In this document: positions 1-9,140 of the stretch, piece by piece
How the letters are laid out: each line of letters starts with the position of its first letter
Position numbering within the stretch: the first letter of the stretch is position 1
DNA from: Lewinella sp. IMCC34183
GTDB lineage: Bacteria > Bacteroidota > Bacteroidia > Chitinophagales > Saprospiraceae
Direction: 5' to 3'
DNA length: 64,000 nucleotides
Assembly (NCBI RefSeq): GCF_003390915.1
Contig: NZ_QMEM01000001.1
Span: forward strand, 248,001 to 312,000
The notes under the pieces: model-generated
Told to the model about the DNA's origin: nothing
Database searches by the model: none
The model's input: only the letters and a program-made list of their open reading frames with translations
Program-made: the position numbers and the translations under genes

Positions 1-147
1 GACCGACCGGCGCTGTATGGGGTTGCCGTATTCGTACCGGTCAATGCTCTCCTCGGTTGAGGGTGCGACGCGCACTACCCGCAGCGGGCGGCCGCAGGAA
101 AAGAAAAGGAGGGTCAATAGGGGGAACAGAAAGTAGCAGTGTTTCAT
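1..147 (-). CDS. Lipoprotein of unknown function, N-terminal part only
   Basis: Reading leftwards from an ATG at 147, 49 codons are open to the edge of the window, so the gene is truncated by the window and not by mutation. The first 18 residues form a lipoprotein signal: a short basic start, a run of Leu/Phe, and the lipobox FFSC with Cys18 as the likely acylated residue, followed by GRPLR. The product would be exported and anchored to a membrane by a lipid. The visible mature part (about 30 residues) has no motif I recognise. The call as a real gene rests on the signal peptide. Confidence 0.6.
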   Translation of the reverse strand, partial: MKHCYFLFPLLTLLFFSCGRPLRVVRVAPSTEESIDRYEYGNPIQRRSV

Positions 148-232
148 AGGGCCGGTTTTGACGTATAAAATAGCGGGTTTGCCGCGCATCCTACGTTTCG
201 GACCGGGGTTTAATGAAACCTTAAGCCACCGT

Positions 233-697
233 TCAGCGATTCAGCACCTGCTTGTCAAAAGGGTTGAGTCCAACCCCCTGCACCTGCGCTTCCGCCTCGA
301 TGCGAAATTCACTGTTGACGCCCCGCAGCTTTTTCGCCGCCCAGGCCAGCCCGCCGAAGAAGGGGTTGCGGCTGCCAAAAGCGTCAACCGGCGACGGCAG
401 GGGCTCGAAGGAAAGACGGAAGTTCACCTCTACGGGAACACCTTCCGCCGGGACCTCGATGAGATCGGTGACGATCTGCCGGCCGAGCTCGTACTCGTCG
501 ACCAGCTGGTTGTCGTCCTTACCGCGAGAATATTTCTCGACCAGGACGATCTTGATGGCGGAAACGGTCTGCGGGTGCTTGCTCGTCAGGCGGATCCGCC
601 CGGCGATGCTCCCCATCCCGGGGTGAAAGTCGGGGGGGAGCAGCAGCTCCAGTTTGACGCCCTCGATTCCCAACCATTGTTTTACTTTACCTAGCAT
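233..697 (-). CDS. Hypothetical protein, possibly arrestin/Spo0M-like
   Basis: A 154-residue soluble protein with no signal peptide or membrane segment. After a short amphipathic start (LGKVKQWLGIEGVKLELLLP) it has alternating beta-strand character, with a pattern like the arrestin-fold Spo0M family: a Gly/Ile-rich strand (GSIAGRIRLTSKHPQTV), a strand with a V-E-K-Y segment, and later a V-x-V-N-F strand. That resemblance is by eye and weak; no function can be assigned. It is transcribed divergently from the DUF58 gene at 773, and 75 bp separate the two starts. Its start codon sits 4 nt after a TAATTTCG box, which supports the chosen ATG. Confidence 0.65.
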   Translation of the reverse strand: MLGKVKQWLGIEGVKLELLLPPDFHPGMGSIAGRIRLTSKHPQTVSAIKIVLVEKYSRGKDDNQLVDEYELGRQIVTDLIEVPAEGVPVEVNFRLSFEPLPSPVDAFGSRNPFFGGLAWAAKKLRGVNSEFRIEAEAQVQGVGLNPFDKQVLNR

Positions 698-701
698 GCT
701 C

Positions 702-709
702 CGAAATTA
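702..709 (-). promoter_or_regulatory. Candidate -10 (TAATTTCG) directly before the 697 start
   Basis: Read on the minus strand the box TAATTTCG differs by one base from the Bacteroidota TAnnTTTG element. Only 4 nt separate it from the ATG at 697, so transcription would begin at or next to the start codon. No convincing -33 TTG was seen. Confidence 0.4.
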
Positions 710-761
710 GTACCATTCGGGTAGTGTACCCGTTCTTATCGACAAACGCCCCCCAGCCCCA

Positions 762-769
762 TAAGTTAG
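762..769 (+). promoter_or_regulatory. Candidate -10 (TAAGTTAG) directly before the DUF58 start
   Basis: TAAGTTAG resembles TAnnTTTG with one mismatch and ends 3 nt before the ATG at 773. Same geometry as several other starts in the window; no clear -33 element. Confidence 0.35.
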
Positions 770-772
770 CCT

Positions 773-1699
773 ATGCAGCTCATCACCAACGATCAGGTCC
801 GTGACCTCGGCAACCTCGAACTTCTCGCCCGTCAGGTGGTGGAAGGCTTCATCATCGGCCTGCACAAGAGTCCCTTCCACGGATTCAGCGTGGAATTCGC
901 CGAGCACCGCATCTACAATCAGGGAGAGCCGACCCGCAACATCGACTGGAAGGTATTCGCCCGCACCGATAAAATGTACACCAAGCGGTACGAGGAGGAG
1001 ACCAACCTCCGCTGCCAGATCGTCGTTGACAGCAGTTCCAGCATGTACTTCCCGGAAGTGACGACGAAAAGCGAGGAGCACGTCAACAAGATCCGTTTCT
1101 CGGCCCTGGCCGCCGCCAGCCTCATGAACCTGCTGATGAAGCAGCGCGACGCCTTCGGGCTCACCTTCTTCAATGAAGGGGTCGACCTGCACACCCGGCC
1201 CAAGTCAAGCACGACCCACTACCGGCTCATGCTGACCTACCTGCAGCAACTCATTGACGCGCCCACCCACGACGTAAAGACGAGCACCGCCGCGGCACTT
1301 CACCAGATCGCCGACAGCATTCACCGGCGCTCGCTGGTCGTCCTGTTCAGCGACATGTTTGACGAATCGGAGCGCGAAGAGGAACTCTTTGCCGCCCTCC
1401 AGCACCTGAAGCACGCGAAACACGAGGTGGTCCTGTTTCATACCGTCGATACCCGCAAGGAGATCAACTTCGAATTCGAGAACCGCCCGTACGAATTTAT
1501 CGACATGGAGAGCGGCGAACGCGTCAAGCTGCAACCCCAACAGGTGCGTGAGCACTACGTACAGCAGGTAGCGGCCTACCAGGAGCGGCTGCGCCTAAAG
1601 TGCCTGCAGTACAAGATCGACTACGTAGAGGCGGATATTCAGGCCGGATTCCGGCCCATCCTGCAGCAGTACCTGGTCAAGCGGGCGCGGATGCGCTAG
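773..1699 (+). CDS. DUF58 domain protein (von Willebrand A-like)
   Basis: A 308-residue cytoplasmic protein of the DUF58 family. The family hallmark stretch is present near residues 47-72 (YNQGEPTRNIDWKVFARTDK), followed by the MIDAS-like DxSxS motif with Asp86, Ser88 and Ser90 in VVDSSSSMYF, and a later LVVLFSDMFD segment typical of the vWA fold. DUF58 proteins usually sit beside MoxR-type AAA+ ATPases and are thought to act with them as metal-dependent binding partners; no moxR gene is next to this one in the window. The start was chosen at the first ATG, 3 nt after a promoter-like box. The 3' end overlaps the convergent gene at 1696 by 4 bp. Confidence 0.9.
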   Translation: MQLITNDQVRDLGNLELLARQVVEGFIIGLHKSPFHGFSVEFAEHRIYNQGEPTRNIDWKVFARTDKMYTKRYEEETNLRCQIVVDSSSSMYFPEVTTKSEEHVNKIRFSALAAASLMNLLMKQRDAFGLTFFNEGVDLHTRPKSSTTHYRLMLTYLQQLIDAPTHDVKTSTAAALHQIADSIHRRSLVVLFSDMFDESEREEELFAALQHLKHAKHEVVLFHTVDTRKEINFEFENRPYEFIDMESGERVKLQPQQVREHYVQQVAAYQERLRLKCLQYKIDYVEADIQAGFRPILQQYLVKRARMR

Positions 1700-4600
1700 T
1701 TCTCCGTACCGAAGGCGGCTTCCACGCGGCGCAGGAAGGTCTGGGCCGTGCCGGGGGTGACCTCGAGTATCTCGTAGGTTTGTCCATCCGGCATTTCGAG
1801 GACCAGGTCTTTGGCCTTCGTGTCGCGCAGCTCGTTCATGAAAGTATTGTTATTGCTGACCACGTTCAGGATACCATCCCGGAAGCCGAAAAAGTAGTAG
1901 GTTTCGCTCGGCGATTTGAGGAACAGATACAGGCGGTCGTCGCCGCCGGTGGTCATTTTGACCTCCATGTAGCTTTCGAAACGCCGGTTGATGGGCCGCC
2001 CCGCTACGCTGGCCAGGCCGTTCATCTTGTTCGTACTGACGAAGGACTGGTAGTCCGTGTTCCAGCGCAACTTCATATCGCTGAAGAAGAAGGTATGGCG
2101 ATTGAGCCCCGCCGGCAGGTCGATGGCATCCGCCCGCAGGCCGGCAATGGCCCGTTCCACGTCGCCCCCCGCCGGGAAGAGGTTCTCCAGTCCGGCCGTA
2201 GCGAAGGGAATGCGCTCGTTGATGGCCAACTGCGGAGCGCCGTAGGCACCGGATGCGAAGTCGGTGGCCATGATCTGCACCAGTGGTTCGGGCATGATCA
2301 GGTCGATTAGGGCCATGATTTCCGCGTCGGTCTGCGGGTAGGCTTCGCTTTCGGGGGTGTCCACGCTCAGGCTTAACTGGGTGACGTCGGTTGCCGGGGC
2401 GTCCTGGGTTTCCTCCTCCAGCAGGAACATATTATCGGTCAGCGTCTCGGCGTCGGCGGCGGTGGTATCAGCCGGAGCGTCGGGGTTCGCCTGCGTCAGG
2501 GCCACCTCCGGTTCGGGCTCGGGCTCGAACTGCTCCGGTAACTGCATCGTCAGCGTACCGTAAGTCTGCATGCTAATGTAATTGAGGCGGCCGCCGATGC
2601 CCAGCAGTCCGTCGCCGCTGACCGTTCCCGCCGCGTGGTCGAAGACCATCAGGTTACCCAGCCGGGATTCGGGGTCCGCTACCCGCGTGCTGTCGCCGAA
2701 CAGGAAGCGGTCATTATCCTCATCGTAGGTAAATACGCCGGTCGCGTCGAGAATAGGATGATCGGCGCGCCGGTCCGGTGTCCGGATCAGGGCGGGATAA
2801 ACGTGTCGTTCCGGTTTGCTGAGGTAGAAGCCGGTGTACAACGGCCGGGCATCCCGGTCGACGACCCCCTCCGTTTGCAGGACGAGGTTTTTCTTGTCGC
2901 CTTCGCTGCGGACGACGAACCACTCCGCGGAGGGAAGCTTCTCGGCGTCGATACGGGCGTAGCCGTCGAAGGCCAGTTCCTTGCTGCCCGCGTCGAGTTG
3001 GATGGTACCGTAGAAGCGCGTTTTGTCGTCGATGTAGAAGATGGTGTCTTCCGCAATTTCCCCCTCAGCCCGGGTGGCGGTGGCCTTTTCGGAGCGCAAC
3101 CCCTTCCCTACCCGCGTACCCACGATGTTCTGCAACTCGAACTCCTGCTCGTGGGGACCTACGTTGTACTGGTAGAATCCGGAGGCCTTGTATTCCTTCC
3201 GACCAGCAATGTTGACGGTGGCCCGGTCGATCACGTGGTACTGGTTGAGCGTATCCGCAATGATGCGGGCGTTGGTCAGTTCCTGCACCTGCCCCCCGGA
3301 CTGGATGACCACCGCGCTGTCGCCCGGAAGGATGCGGGCGTCCGCGCTGACGATGTAGGGCACTCCTCCAACTTCGAGCTGACCGGCGGCGTTGTCGTAT
3401 ACGGCCGTTACGCCCGTGAAGGTGAGCGTATCCTGGTCGGGGTTGATGCTGGTAAAGCGGTCCTTGCCCTCCTGGGTGACGAAGGTGATATCCCCCACCG
3501 CCATGTCCCAGTCGAACCGGTCGCTGCTGGTTTTGAACTGGATGTAGGGTAACTCGGTGGTCAGCGAGGTACCGTTATTCCGAAAGGTGGCGGTACTGTT
3601 CCCAAAATCAATGTCCGCGGCCACGTCGGTGGTCGAGAGGGCAATGGTTCCGTCATCGCTGAGGCTCTTGATACTGACGGTACCGGTGTCAATAGCCACG
3701 GTCTGGGGCCCGAAGGTGAAGTCCTCGCTGCGTACCGTCGCGCGGGACCAGTCCAGCACGCCACCGCCGCGCAGGGCGCTAGGGGTCAGTACCAGCGGGC
3801 CGTCGAAGGTGTGATCGCCGGTGCCGTAGAGATCGAAGGTGCTGCCCTCCTGGGGGGTGACAACGAGCGAATCCCCGTAGGGCCGGAAGGTTACGTCCAC
3901 CGTGGCGCCCTCCACCCGCGGAACCGCCCGATCGCCGGTGATGCCCTCCCGCAGCAGGAAGGACTGGGCGGTGGTGGTGGCGCTGTCGACGCCGAAGCGA
4001 ATGTCCGGGCTGCTGATCTCGGCTTCGAGGTAGCTGAGGGTACCGTTACCGACGAGGCCGCCGTTGTTGAGGGTCACCTGGCCGGTATAACTCCCCCGGT
4101 CGCCGTAGGCGCTGCCGTCCAGGCTGTCGACCTCGGTTACGAAGCCGAGGCTGCCATCTTCTTGGATGCTGAGCGTGCGCTCCATAGGCGGGAAGATGCC
4201 CCCGCTGACCAGTTCTCCGCCCAGCCCCAGCCCGGAGTCGGTCAGGCTGTCGAGATTATTCAGGCTGAAGGGGGCCAGCTCGAAGTAAAAGCTATCGCGG
4301 GAGTACAGCGAGCTGGTGTCGGCCCGGTCGTAGTAGATGTACGAAGGCCCGCGGGTCTGCAGGGAGGGGAAGTAGCCGATATCCTCGGAACCGCTCTTGT
4401 TCTTGGGGGCGTCCAGGAGAACGTACCCGCTCACGTTCTCGATGCGGCTGGCCGTCGATACCCGCCGGCCGCCCTCCTCGATCTGACCCGATTCGGGCAG
4501 GAACAGGTCGATGTACTGCACCGAATCGAACTGGATGTAGTTGGGATCGTACCGGAAGTGAAAATCGCTGCCCGTCAGGATGGCTGCGCCCGCGTAGACC

Positions 4601-6402
4601 TGCCCGCCGAAGTCCAGGTTGCGGTCGCCCACGATCGCGATCTGCCCCGCGTACGGTTTGATGGCGATTTGCTTTTTGTTGTTGAACTGGACAGGCAGCG
4701 CGCCTTCTACGAGGATGGTGCCGGCCTTCAGGTCGATTTCGGCGTTGGTGCCCTCGGTCTGGCTTACGATCCGCAGCTTGTCGTAGTCCTTGGCTCCGCG
4801 CTCCGACAGTACGTAATGCTCCAGCTTGGGCTTGAGAATCACCTTGGCGTTCTCGGCGTCGTAGGAGAGGAAGCCGCGGTCCTGCAGCTCGTAGAGGGCC
4901 GACTCGATGTCCCGGGCCGTAAGCCCCGACTTAAAGTGATCGGCCAATCCGTTGGCGGAGAGCGTGTCGGTACCGTACGCCAGCGAACTGCGGTAGCGGT
5001 AGATTTCGTCGAGGGGATGGAAACCGGCCAGTGCCTTGATCTGGAAGTAGTCGCGCTTGTCGAAGAAATTTTCACTTTCGATCAGCACGTCTCCCTTCTC
5101 CTGGAAGCTGGCGGTAGTCTTGCCGATGACCGCGCTGTCGCCCTTCAGGTAAACGTCGATGTTGTCGGCGTCCAGGTTGAAGTGATTCATGCTGTGGTAG
5201 AAGGGCGTGCGGGAGGAGGTACTTTTCGTGCGGTTCAGCTTGACCAAGCTCTGGGGAATATCGACGTCGATGCTGGTGTTCGGGTGCACGAGGCTGTCCT
5301 TGCCGAAGTAGAGGGCCACGTTGGCACGCTGGGCGACCAGCCGCTCGTCGGGGATCACCTGAAACTGGTTGGCCTGGGCCCGCATTTTGCGGGTGCCGTC
5401 GGGGTTCAGCACGTCAAAGAAGACCAGCCCGCGCTCCTCGTCTTCGCTGGTCGCGTATACGCGCGCGGCGTGCAGTTCGAAGCGGCCACGGAGCACCATA
5501 CCGTCACCGATATTCTCAATGTCCAGCATGGGATTATCGCTGTCGAAGGCCGGCACGTCGCCCGCGGGCCGGGGTCCGCCGGACTGAAGGCGATCCTCGA
5601 AGTAGCCGTAGATGATCCGGTCACCGAAGTACTGGGGGAATTGCAGTTGGGCCGAATCGGACGTCAGCAGGTTGCGGGCCGGATTTACCTGGTAATCGAC
5701 CAGGCGTACAAGAATGTCCGACGGCAGGCCTACCCGCCGCCAGTCGGTGGTGCCGCCCTTGCCGGTGAAGGTCGCCTGGGTAAGGTCGACGATGAGCTTG
5801 GTTTCCCGGATCTGAAAGCTGTCGGTGGCCATGCTCGCCTCCAGCTGGCTCACTTCATCCACGATCAGGAGCGGGGCTCCGTCGTAAGTGAAAGAAGGTT
5901 CCCCCCCGGCTACCCGCCAACCGTAGGGCCCGGAGTCCGTGTCCAGGCGCTGGCGGTCGAGGTAGTTAAAGGAAGCGGCCAGTACGCTGGCCAGGGTGGC
6001 GGGCGTGAGGTCGGGTGCGGCCAGGGTCGCCTCCAGCATATCGTGGAACTGGGCGAACAGTTGCTGCTTGGCTTCCTCCTTGCCCGCCAGGTACGCCAGC
6101 ACGTCGAGGTAGTCGGCCATCGTGGATTCCGCGCGCACGTTTTGTACGGCGAGGCTTACCGCCGTACGCTGCACGCGGGCCTGCTGCTCGGGGGTCAGTC
6201 CCCCGCCGTAGAGGGTACCTACGAAATTGGCATAAGTGGTGCGGGCCCGGTCGTTGCGCGTAGCGGTCATGAACGCTTCCAGCTCCTGCTCGAAACCGGC
6301 CAGGTCCGCATCGGCCGGCAACTCGGCGAGTTGGGCGTCCACGGAAAGCGACAGGATGATCAGTAAACTCAGAAGGAAAAACCGCATAGGGGCGTTGTTC
6401 AT
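1696..6402 (-). CDS. Giant exported protein of unknown function (1568 aa)
   Basis: A 1568-residue protein with an N-terminal signal peptide (hydrophobic RFFLLSLLIILSLSVDA after MNNAPM), so exported to the periplasm or outer membrane. I do not recognise a named domain. Much of it is made of repeated beta-strand units rich in Asp, Gly, Ser and Thr that resemble beta-helix or beta-solenoid rungs, e.g. segments like ATFTGKGGTTDWRR, LNNGGLVGNGTLSYLEAE and VFTYDEDNDRFLFGDSTR. Around residues 500-560 there is a helical insert (TARDIESALYELQDRGFLSY) that looks like a small winged-helix-type module. An acidic, Ala/Asp-rich stretch lies near residues 1290-1360. Its ATG overlaps the prmA stop codon (ATGA), implying translational coupling. 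A second in-frame ATG at 6387 would give a more compact signal peptide. Conserved hypothetical is the safest label. Confidence 0.85.
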   Translation of the reverse strand: MNNAPMRFFLLSLLIILSLSVDAQLAELPADADLAGFEQELEAFMTATRNDRARTTYANFVGTLYGGGLTPEQQARVQRTAVSLAVQNVRAESTMADYLDVLAYLAGKEEAKQQLFAQFHDMLEATLAAPDLTPATLASVLAASFNYLDRQRLDTDSGPYGWRVAGGEPSFTYDGAPLLIVDEVSQLEASMATDSFQIRETKLIVDLTQATFTGKGGTTDWRRVGLPSDILVRLVDYQVNPARNLLTSDSAQLQFPQYFGDRIIYGYFEDRLQSGGPRPAGDVPAFDSDNPMLDIENIGDGMVLRGRFELHAARVYATSEDEERGLVFFDVLNPDGTRKMRAQANQFQVIPDERLVAQRANVALYFGKDSLVHPNTSIDVDIPQSLVKLNRTKSTSSRTPFYHSMNHFNLDADNIDVYLKGDSAVIGKTTASFQEKGDVLIESENFFDKRDYFQIKALAGFHPLDEIYRYRSSLAYGTDTLSANGLADHFKSGLTARDIESALYELQDRGFLSYDAENAKVILKPKLEHYVLSERGAKDYDKLRIVSQTEGTNAEIDLKAGTILVEGALPVQFNNKKQIAIKPYAGQIAIVGDRNLDFGGQVYAGAAILTGSDFHFRYDPNYIQFDSVQYIDLFLPESGQIEEGGRRVSTASRIENVSGYVLLDAPKNKSGSEDIGYFPSLQTRGPSYIYYDRADTSSLYSRDSFYFELAPFSLNNLDSLTDSGLGLGGELVSGGIFPPMERTLSIQEDGSLGFVTEVDSLDGSAYGDRGSYTGQVTLNNGGLVGNGTLSYLEAEISSPDIRFGVDSATTTAQSFLLREGITGDRAVPRVEGATVDVTFRPYGDSLVVTPQEGSTFDLYGTGDHTFDGPLVLTPSALRGGGVLDWSRATVRSEDFTFGPQTVAIDTGTVSIKSLSDDGTIALSTTDVAADIDFGNSTATFRNNGTSLTTELPYIQFKTSSDRFDWDMAVGDITFVTQEGKDRFTSINPDQDTLTFTGVTAVYDNAAGQLEVGGVPYIVSADARILPGDSAVVIQSGGQVQELTNARIIADTLNQYHVIDRATVNIAGRKEYKASGFYQYNVGPHEQEFELQNIVGTRVGKGLRSEKATATRAEGEIAEDTIFYIDDKTRFYGTIQLDAGSKELAFDGYARIDAEKLPSAEWFVVRSEGDKKNLVLQTEGVVDRDARPLYTGFYLSKPERHVYPALIRTPDRRADHPILDATGVFTYDEDNDRFLFGDSTRVADPESRLGNLMVFDHAAGTVSGDGLLGIGGRLNYISMQTYGTLTMQLPEQFEPEPEPEVALTQANPDAPADTTAADAETLTDNMFLLEEETQDAPATDVTQLSLSVDTPESEAYPQTDAEIMALIDLIMPEPLVQIMATDFASGAYGAPQLAINERIPFATAGLENLFPAGGDVERAIAGLRADAIDLPAGLNRHTFFFSDMKLRWNTDYQSFVSTNKMNGLASVAGRPINRRFESYMEVKMTTGGDDRLYLFLKSPSETYYFFGFRDGILNVVSNNNTFMNELRDTKAKDLVLEMPDGQTYEILEVTPGTAQTFLRRVEAAFGTEN

Positions 6403-7229
6403 GCACGTACGAATTCGAAGGCCCGCCAGTCTTCCCGTGCCTCCTGCCGGCGAAGGGTGAAGCCGAGTCCGGTGAAGTGGTCCGTCAGGCGGTCCGCGTC
6501 CCGGGCCAGGATACCGCTGAGGAGGACGGTACCCCCGCTGCGGAGACGCTGTTTCAACGCCGCCCCCGTATCCAATAGTACGTTGCGATTAATGTTTGCG
6601 AGGATCAGGTCGTAGGGCAGTCCAACGGGCACATCTTCTAGCGTTCCGTGGACGATTTGGTCCAGTTCGACCCCGTTTGTCGCCGCGTTGTCCGCGGTAT
6701 TTTCCGCCGCGGGCGCCTCGATATCGACCGCGTCCACCGTGCGGGCACCCAGCCGTCGTGCCAGCAACGCCAGCACCCCCGTTCCGCAGCCGTAATCTAG
6801 TACCCGGTCGCCGCTTCGGCCGGCGCCGTAGTGGTCGAGTATCAACTCGCACATCATGTAGGTAGTCGCGTGGTGCCCCGTACCGAAGGCCATGCGGGGA
6901 TCGATGACGAGTTCGTGGGCGACCTCCGGCTCCGCCGCATGAAAGCTGGCACGGATCAGCAGGAGTTCCCCTACCCGGATGGGGCTGAACCCCCGCTCCC
7001 AAACTTCATTCCAGTTTTGCTCCACGTACTCCTTTGCCGTGTATGTGAATTCAAACTGATGGCTCAGTTCCTCCAATACGTTAACCGCCCCCCAGTCTTC
7101 TCCGTCGATGGCGTAAGCAAGTAGGCCGTCGGGTTCCTCAAGAAAGGAATCGAAGCCGGCCGAGGCGAGGTAGGCCACGAGAATTTCGGTCAGGTCCGGG
7201 TTGCAGTCGATCTTGTATTCGGTAGTCAT
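6399..7229 (-). CDS. prmA: Ribosomal protein L11 methyltransferase
   Basis: A 276-residue cytoplasmic SAM-dependent methyltransferase that trimethylates ribosomal protein L11 in known bacteria. Visible signatures are the PrmA-specific PRMAFGTGHHATT segment (about residues 111-123), the SAM-binding VLDYGCGTGVLALLA motif (about 143-157) and the catalytic-site LANINRNVL. Length fits the family (E. coli PrmA 293). The reading frame stays open upstream to 7286, but the ATG at 7229 gives the start expected for the family (MTTEYKIDC) and I use it. The stop overlaps the start of the giant exported protein gene by 4 bp. A TACCTTGC box lies 25 nt upstream of the start. Confidence 0.95.
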   Translation of the reverse strand: MTTEYKIDCNPDLTEILVAYLASAGFDSFLEEPDGLLAYAIDGEDWGAVNVLEELSHQFEFTYTAKEYVEQNWNEVWERGFSPIRVGELLLIRASFHAAEPEVAHELVIDPRMAFGTGHHATTYMMCELILDHYGAGRSGDRVLDYGCGTGVLALLARRLGARTVDAVDIEAPAAENTADNAATNGVELDQIVHGTLEDVPVGLPYDLILANINRNVLLDTGAALKQRLRSGGTVLLSGILARDADRLTDHFTGLGFTLRRQEAREDWRAFEFVRA

Positions 7230-7254
7230 GGGGGGAGTTGCTTTAAACAGGCCG

Positions 7255-7262
7255 GCAAGGTA
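7255..7262 (-). promoter_or_regulatory. Candidate -10 (TACCTTGC) for prmA
   Basis: Read on the minus strand, TACCTTGC is close to TAnnTTTG. It lies 25 nt before the prmA ATG. The divergent rlmH promoter region contains the same octamer. Confidence 0.35.
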
Positions 7263-7302
7263 AAGCGGACCATCCCGCCGCGCCACCCGCGGGCCGAATG
7301 CC

Positions 7303-7310
7303 TACCTTGC
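7303..7310 (+). promoter_or_regulatory. Candidate -10 (TACCTTGC) for rlmH
   Basis: TACCTTGC, 22 nt before the rlmH GTG, the same octamer as in front of the divergent prmA gene. Position and sequence fit a Bacteroidota -10 element. Confidence 0.35.
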
Positions 7311-7332
7311 TCACCGACCAATAACAGTACAA

Positions 7333-7806
7333 GTGAAAGTAGCGGTCTATTACACGGGCAAAACCGCGGAGAAATACCTGCGGATGGGCGAGGAGATCTA
7401 CGCCAAACGGCTGACGCATTACCTGCCCATTGAAATTACCGTACTGCCCGACATCAAGGGAGGCGGTAAGTACAGCCCCGAACGGCTCATCGAGCTCGAG
7501 GGGGCCGCCCTGCTCAGCCGCGTTGGTCCCGACGACTACCTCATTCTGCTCGATGAATCGGGTACGGGGTACACCAGCGAAGCCTTCGCGGCGTGGCTAG
7601 AAAAGCAACTGCATCGCCCCGCCCGCCGCCTGGTATTCGCGGTCGGAGGCGCGTATGGCTTCTCCCCCGCCCTCTACGAACGCGCCAACCACCTGCTGCG
7701 CCTGAGCGAGATGACCTTCAGCCACCAAATGGTCCGCCTGTTCTTCACCGAACAGCTCTACCGGGCCATGACGATCCTCCGCAACGAGAAGTACCACAAC
7801 TCGTGA
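7333..7806 (+). CDS. rlmH: 23S rRNA (pseudouridine1915-N3)-methyltransferase RlmH
   Basis: A 157-residue SPOUT-class methyltransferase (E. coli RlmH is 155), which methylates pseudouridine 1915 in helix 69 of 23S rRNA. The C-terminal SPOUT knot is clear: LVFAVGGAYGFSPAL followed by LSLSEMTFSHQMVR-like sequence and a YRAMTILRNEKYHN end, all typical of RlmH. The start is a GTG; it gives the family N terminus (MKVAVYYTGKT). The stop codon overlaps the tilS GTG start (GTGA), so the two genes form a translationally coupled RNA-modification pair. Confidence 0.96.
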   Translation: MKVAVYYTGKTAEKYLRMGEEIYAKRLTHYLPIEITVLPDIKGGGKYSPERLIELEGAALLSRVGPDDYLILLDESGTGYTSEAFAAWLEKQLHRPARRLVFAVGGAYGFSPALYERANHLLRLSEMTFSHQMVRLFFTEQLYRAMTILRNEKYHNS

Positions 7807-9140
7807 GCTCCCCTAGCCTGCCCGAGCGGTTTCGAAGCCTGGTGGATCGCCACCAGTTGCTGCGCCCTATGGACCGGGTGCTGCTGGCCGCCAGCGGCGG
7901 ATTGGACAGCACGGTACTGGCTCACCTACTCCACGAGGAGGGGTATACCTTCGGCATCGCCCACTGCAATTACGGCCTGCGGGGCGCGGACTCCGACGGC
8001 GATGCGCAGTTCGTCGGGGCCCTCGCTGCCCGCCTGGGTGCGGCCTTCCACGTAACCACCATCGAGCTGCCCCGGGCCGGAGGCGAAACCATCCAGCTGC
8101 AGTTTACGGCTCGCACGAAGAGGTATAAATATTTTGAGAAAATTCTGGATGAGTACACTTACGATGTGCTCTGCACGGCCCACCACCTGGATGATTCGCT
8201 GGAAACGATGCTGATCAACCTGCTGCGCGGAACCGGCCTGTCGGGTATCCGGGGGATCGCGCCCCGCACCGCCTTTCCGGTGGTGCGCCCGCTACTGGAG
8301 GCCTCCCGCGCGGAAATTCTGGCCTTCGCCCGGTCCCGTGAGCTATACTGGCGCGAAGACGCGTCCAACGCTTCCACCAACTACCTCCGCAACGCCCTCC
8401 GCCACCGGGTGGTGCCGCTACTTCGGGAATACGGACTGCAGGATGACGGGCTGCGGGGTACCCTCTCCCACCTCCGGTCCGCCGAGCGACTACTCCTGCG
8501 GGGCGCCACCCGGGAACCGGCCTTCGTACGGACCGGCCCGGTACTCACCTGGGACCGCGCCGGAGACGAGCTTGACCCGGTAGATGCCCTTACCGTTTTG
8601 CGGTTGTTGTCGCCCGACACCGGGTTTACCGCCGAGCAGTACCGTCAGATGGTGTACTCCGAGGGCACTACCCGCTTGTCAAGCCGGACCCACGAAGCTT
8701 TCGTGAGTCCGGGCCTGGTCCGCCTGCAACCCCTGGCACCGTCCTATGGCCCTCACACGGTCCGGGAGTTGCCCTACGAGGTGCACCTCCCCGGGCTGGG
8801 CCGCCTGTTACTCGACGTAGTACCGCCGCCGCAACAGCTAAAGACGGCCGGAACCCAGTACGTTCGTTTTCCGGGATTCCCCCTGCACCTGCGTCCCCGC
8901 CGCAACGGCGATCGCTTCGCCCCCCTGGGTATGGAGGGCAGAACTAAAAAGGTGAAAGACTACTTCACCGACGCGAAAGTGCCGCCCTGGGAGCGGGACG
9001 CTACGCCCTTGCTCTGCGATGCGGACGGCCACATCGTCCTGATCGTAGGCCACCGGATCGCCGAGCCCTATGCGGTCGGCAATGAGGGAAAGGATGTGCT
9101 GCGGGTACGGCTGCAAAGACAAGGCCCCGATCCATCATAA
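7803..9140 (+). CDS. tilS: tRNA(Ile)-lysidine synthase TilS
   Basis: A 445-residue ATP-dependent PP-loop enzyme that converts C34 of tRNA-Ile2 (anticodon CAU) to lysidine. The PP-loop SGGLDST is at about residues 32-38, followed by the family segments AHCNYGLRGADSD, TAHHLDDSLETMLINLLRGTG and the C-terminal RNA-binding part (RNGDRFAPLGMEGRTKKVKDYF). The frame is open from 7593, but that part is the out-of-frame shadow of rlmH; the GTG at 7803, overlapping the rlmH stop, gives the right N terminus (SSPSLPERFRSLVDRHQLL). Length is normal for the family. The last codons form the left arm of a terminator-like stem. Confidence 0.95.
   Translation: MSSPSLPERFRSLVDRHQLLRPMDRVLLAASGGLDSTVLAHLLHEEGYTFGIAHCNYGLRGADSDGDAQFVGALAARLGAAFHVTTIELPRAGGETIQLQFTARTKRYKYFEKILDEYTYDVLCTAHHLDDSLETMLINLLRGTGLSGIRGIAPRTAFPVVRPLLEASRAEILAFARSRELYWREDASNASTNYLRNALRHRVVPLLREYGLQDDGLRGTLSHLRSAERLLLRGATREPAFVRTGPVLTWDRAGDELDPVDALTVLRLLSPDTGFTAEQYRQMVYSEGTTRLSSRTHEAFVSPGLVRLQPLAPSYGPHTVRELPYEVHLPGLGRLLLDVVPPPQQLKTAGTQYVRFPGFPLHLRPRRNGDRFAPLGMEGRTKKVKDYFTDAKVPPWERDATPLLCDADGHIVLIVGHRIAEPYAVGNEGKDVLRVRLQRQGPDPS

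Noticed and set aside
3811..6366. Long plus-strand open frame of 851 codons opposite the giant protein gene
   Set aside because: It is antisense to a clear signal-peptide gene. The lack of stops follows from the high GC third positions; its composition is Val/Gly/Ala/Glu-rich without domains.
7593..7802. Upstream extension of tilS
   Set aside because: This part is the shifted frame of rlmH; the GTG overlapping the rlmH stop gives the correct N terminus.
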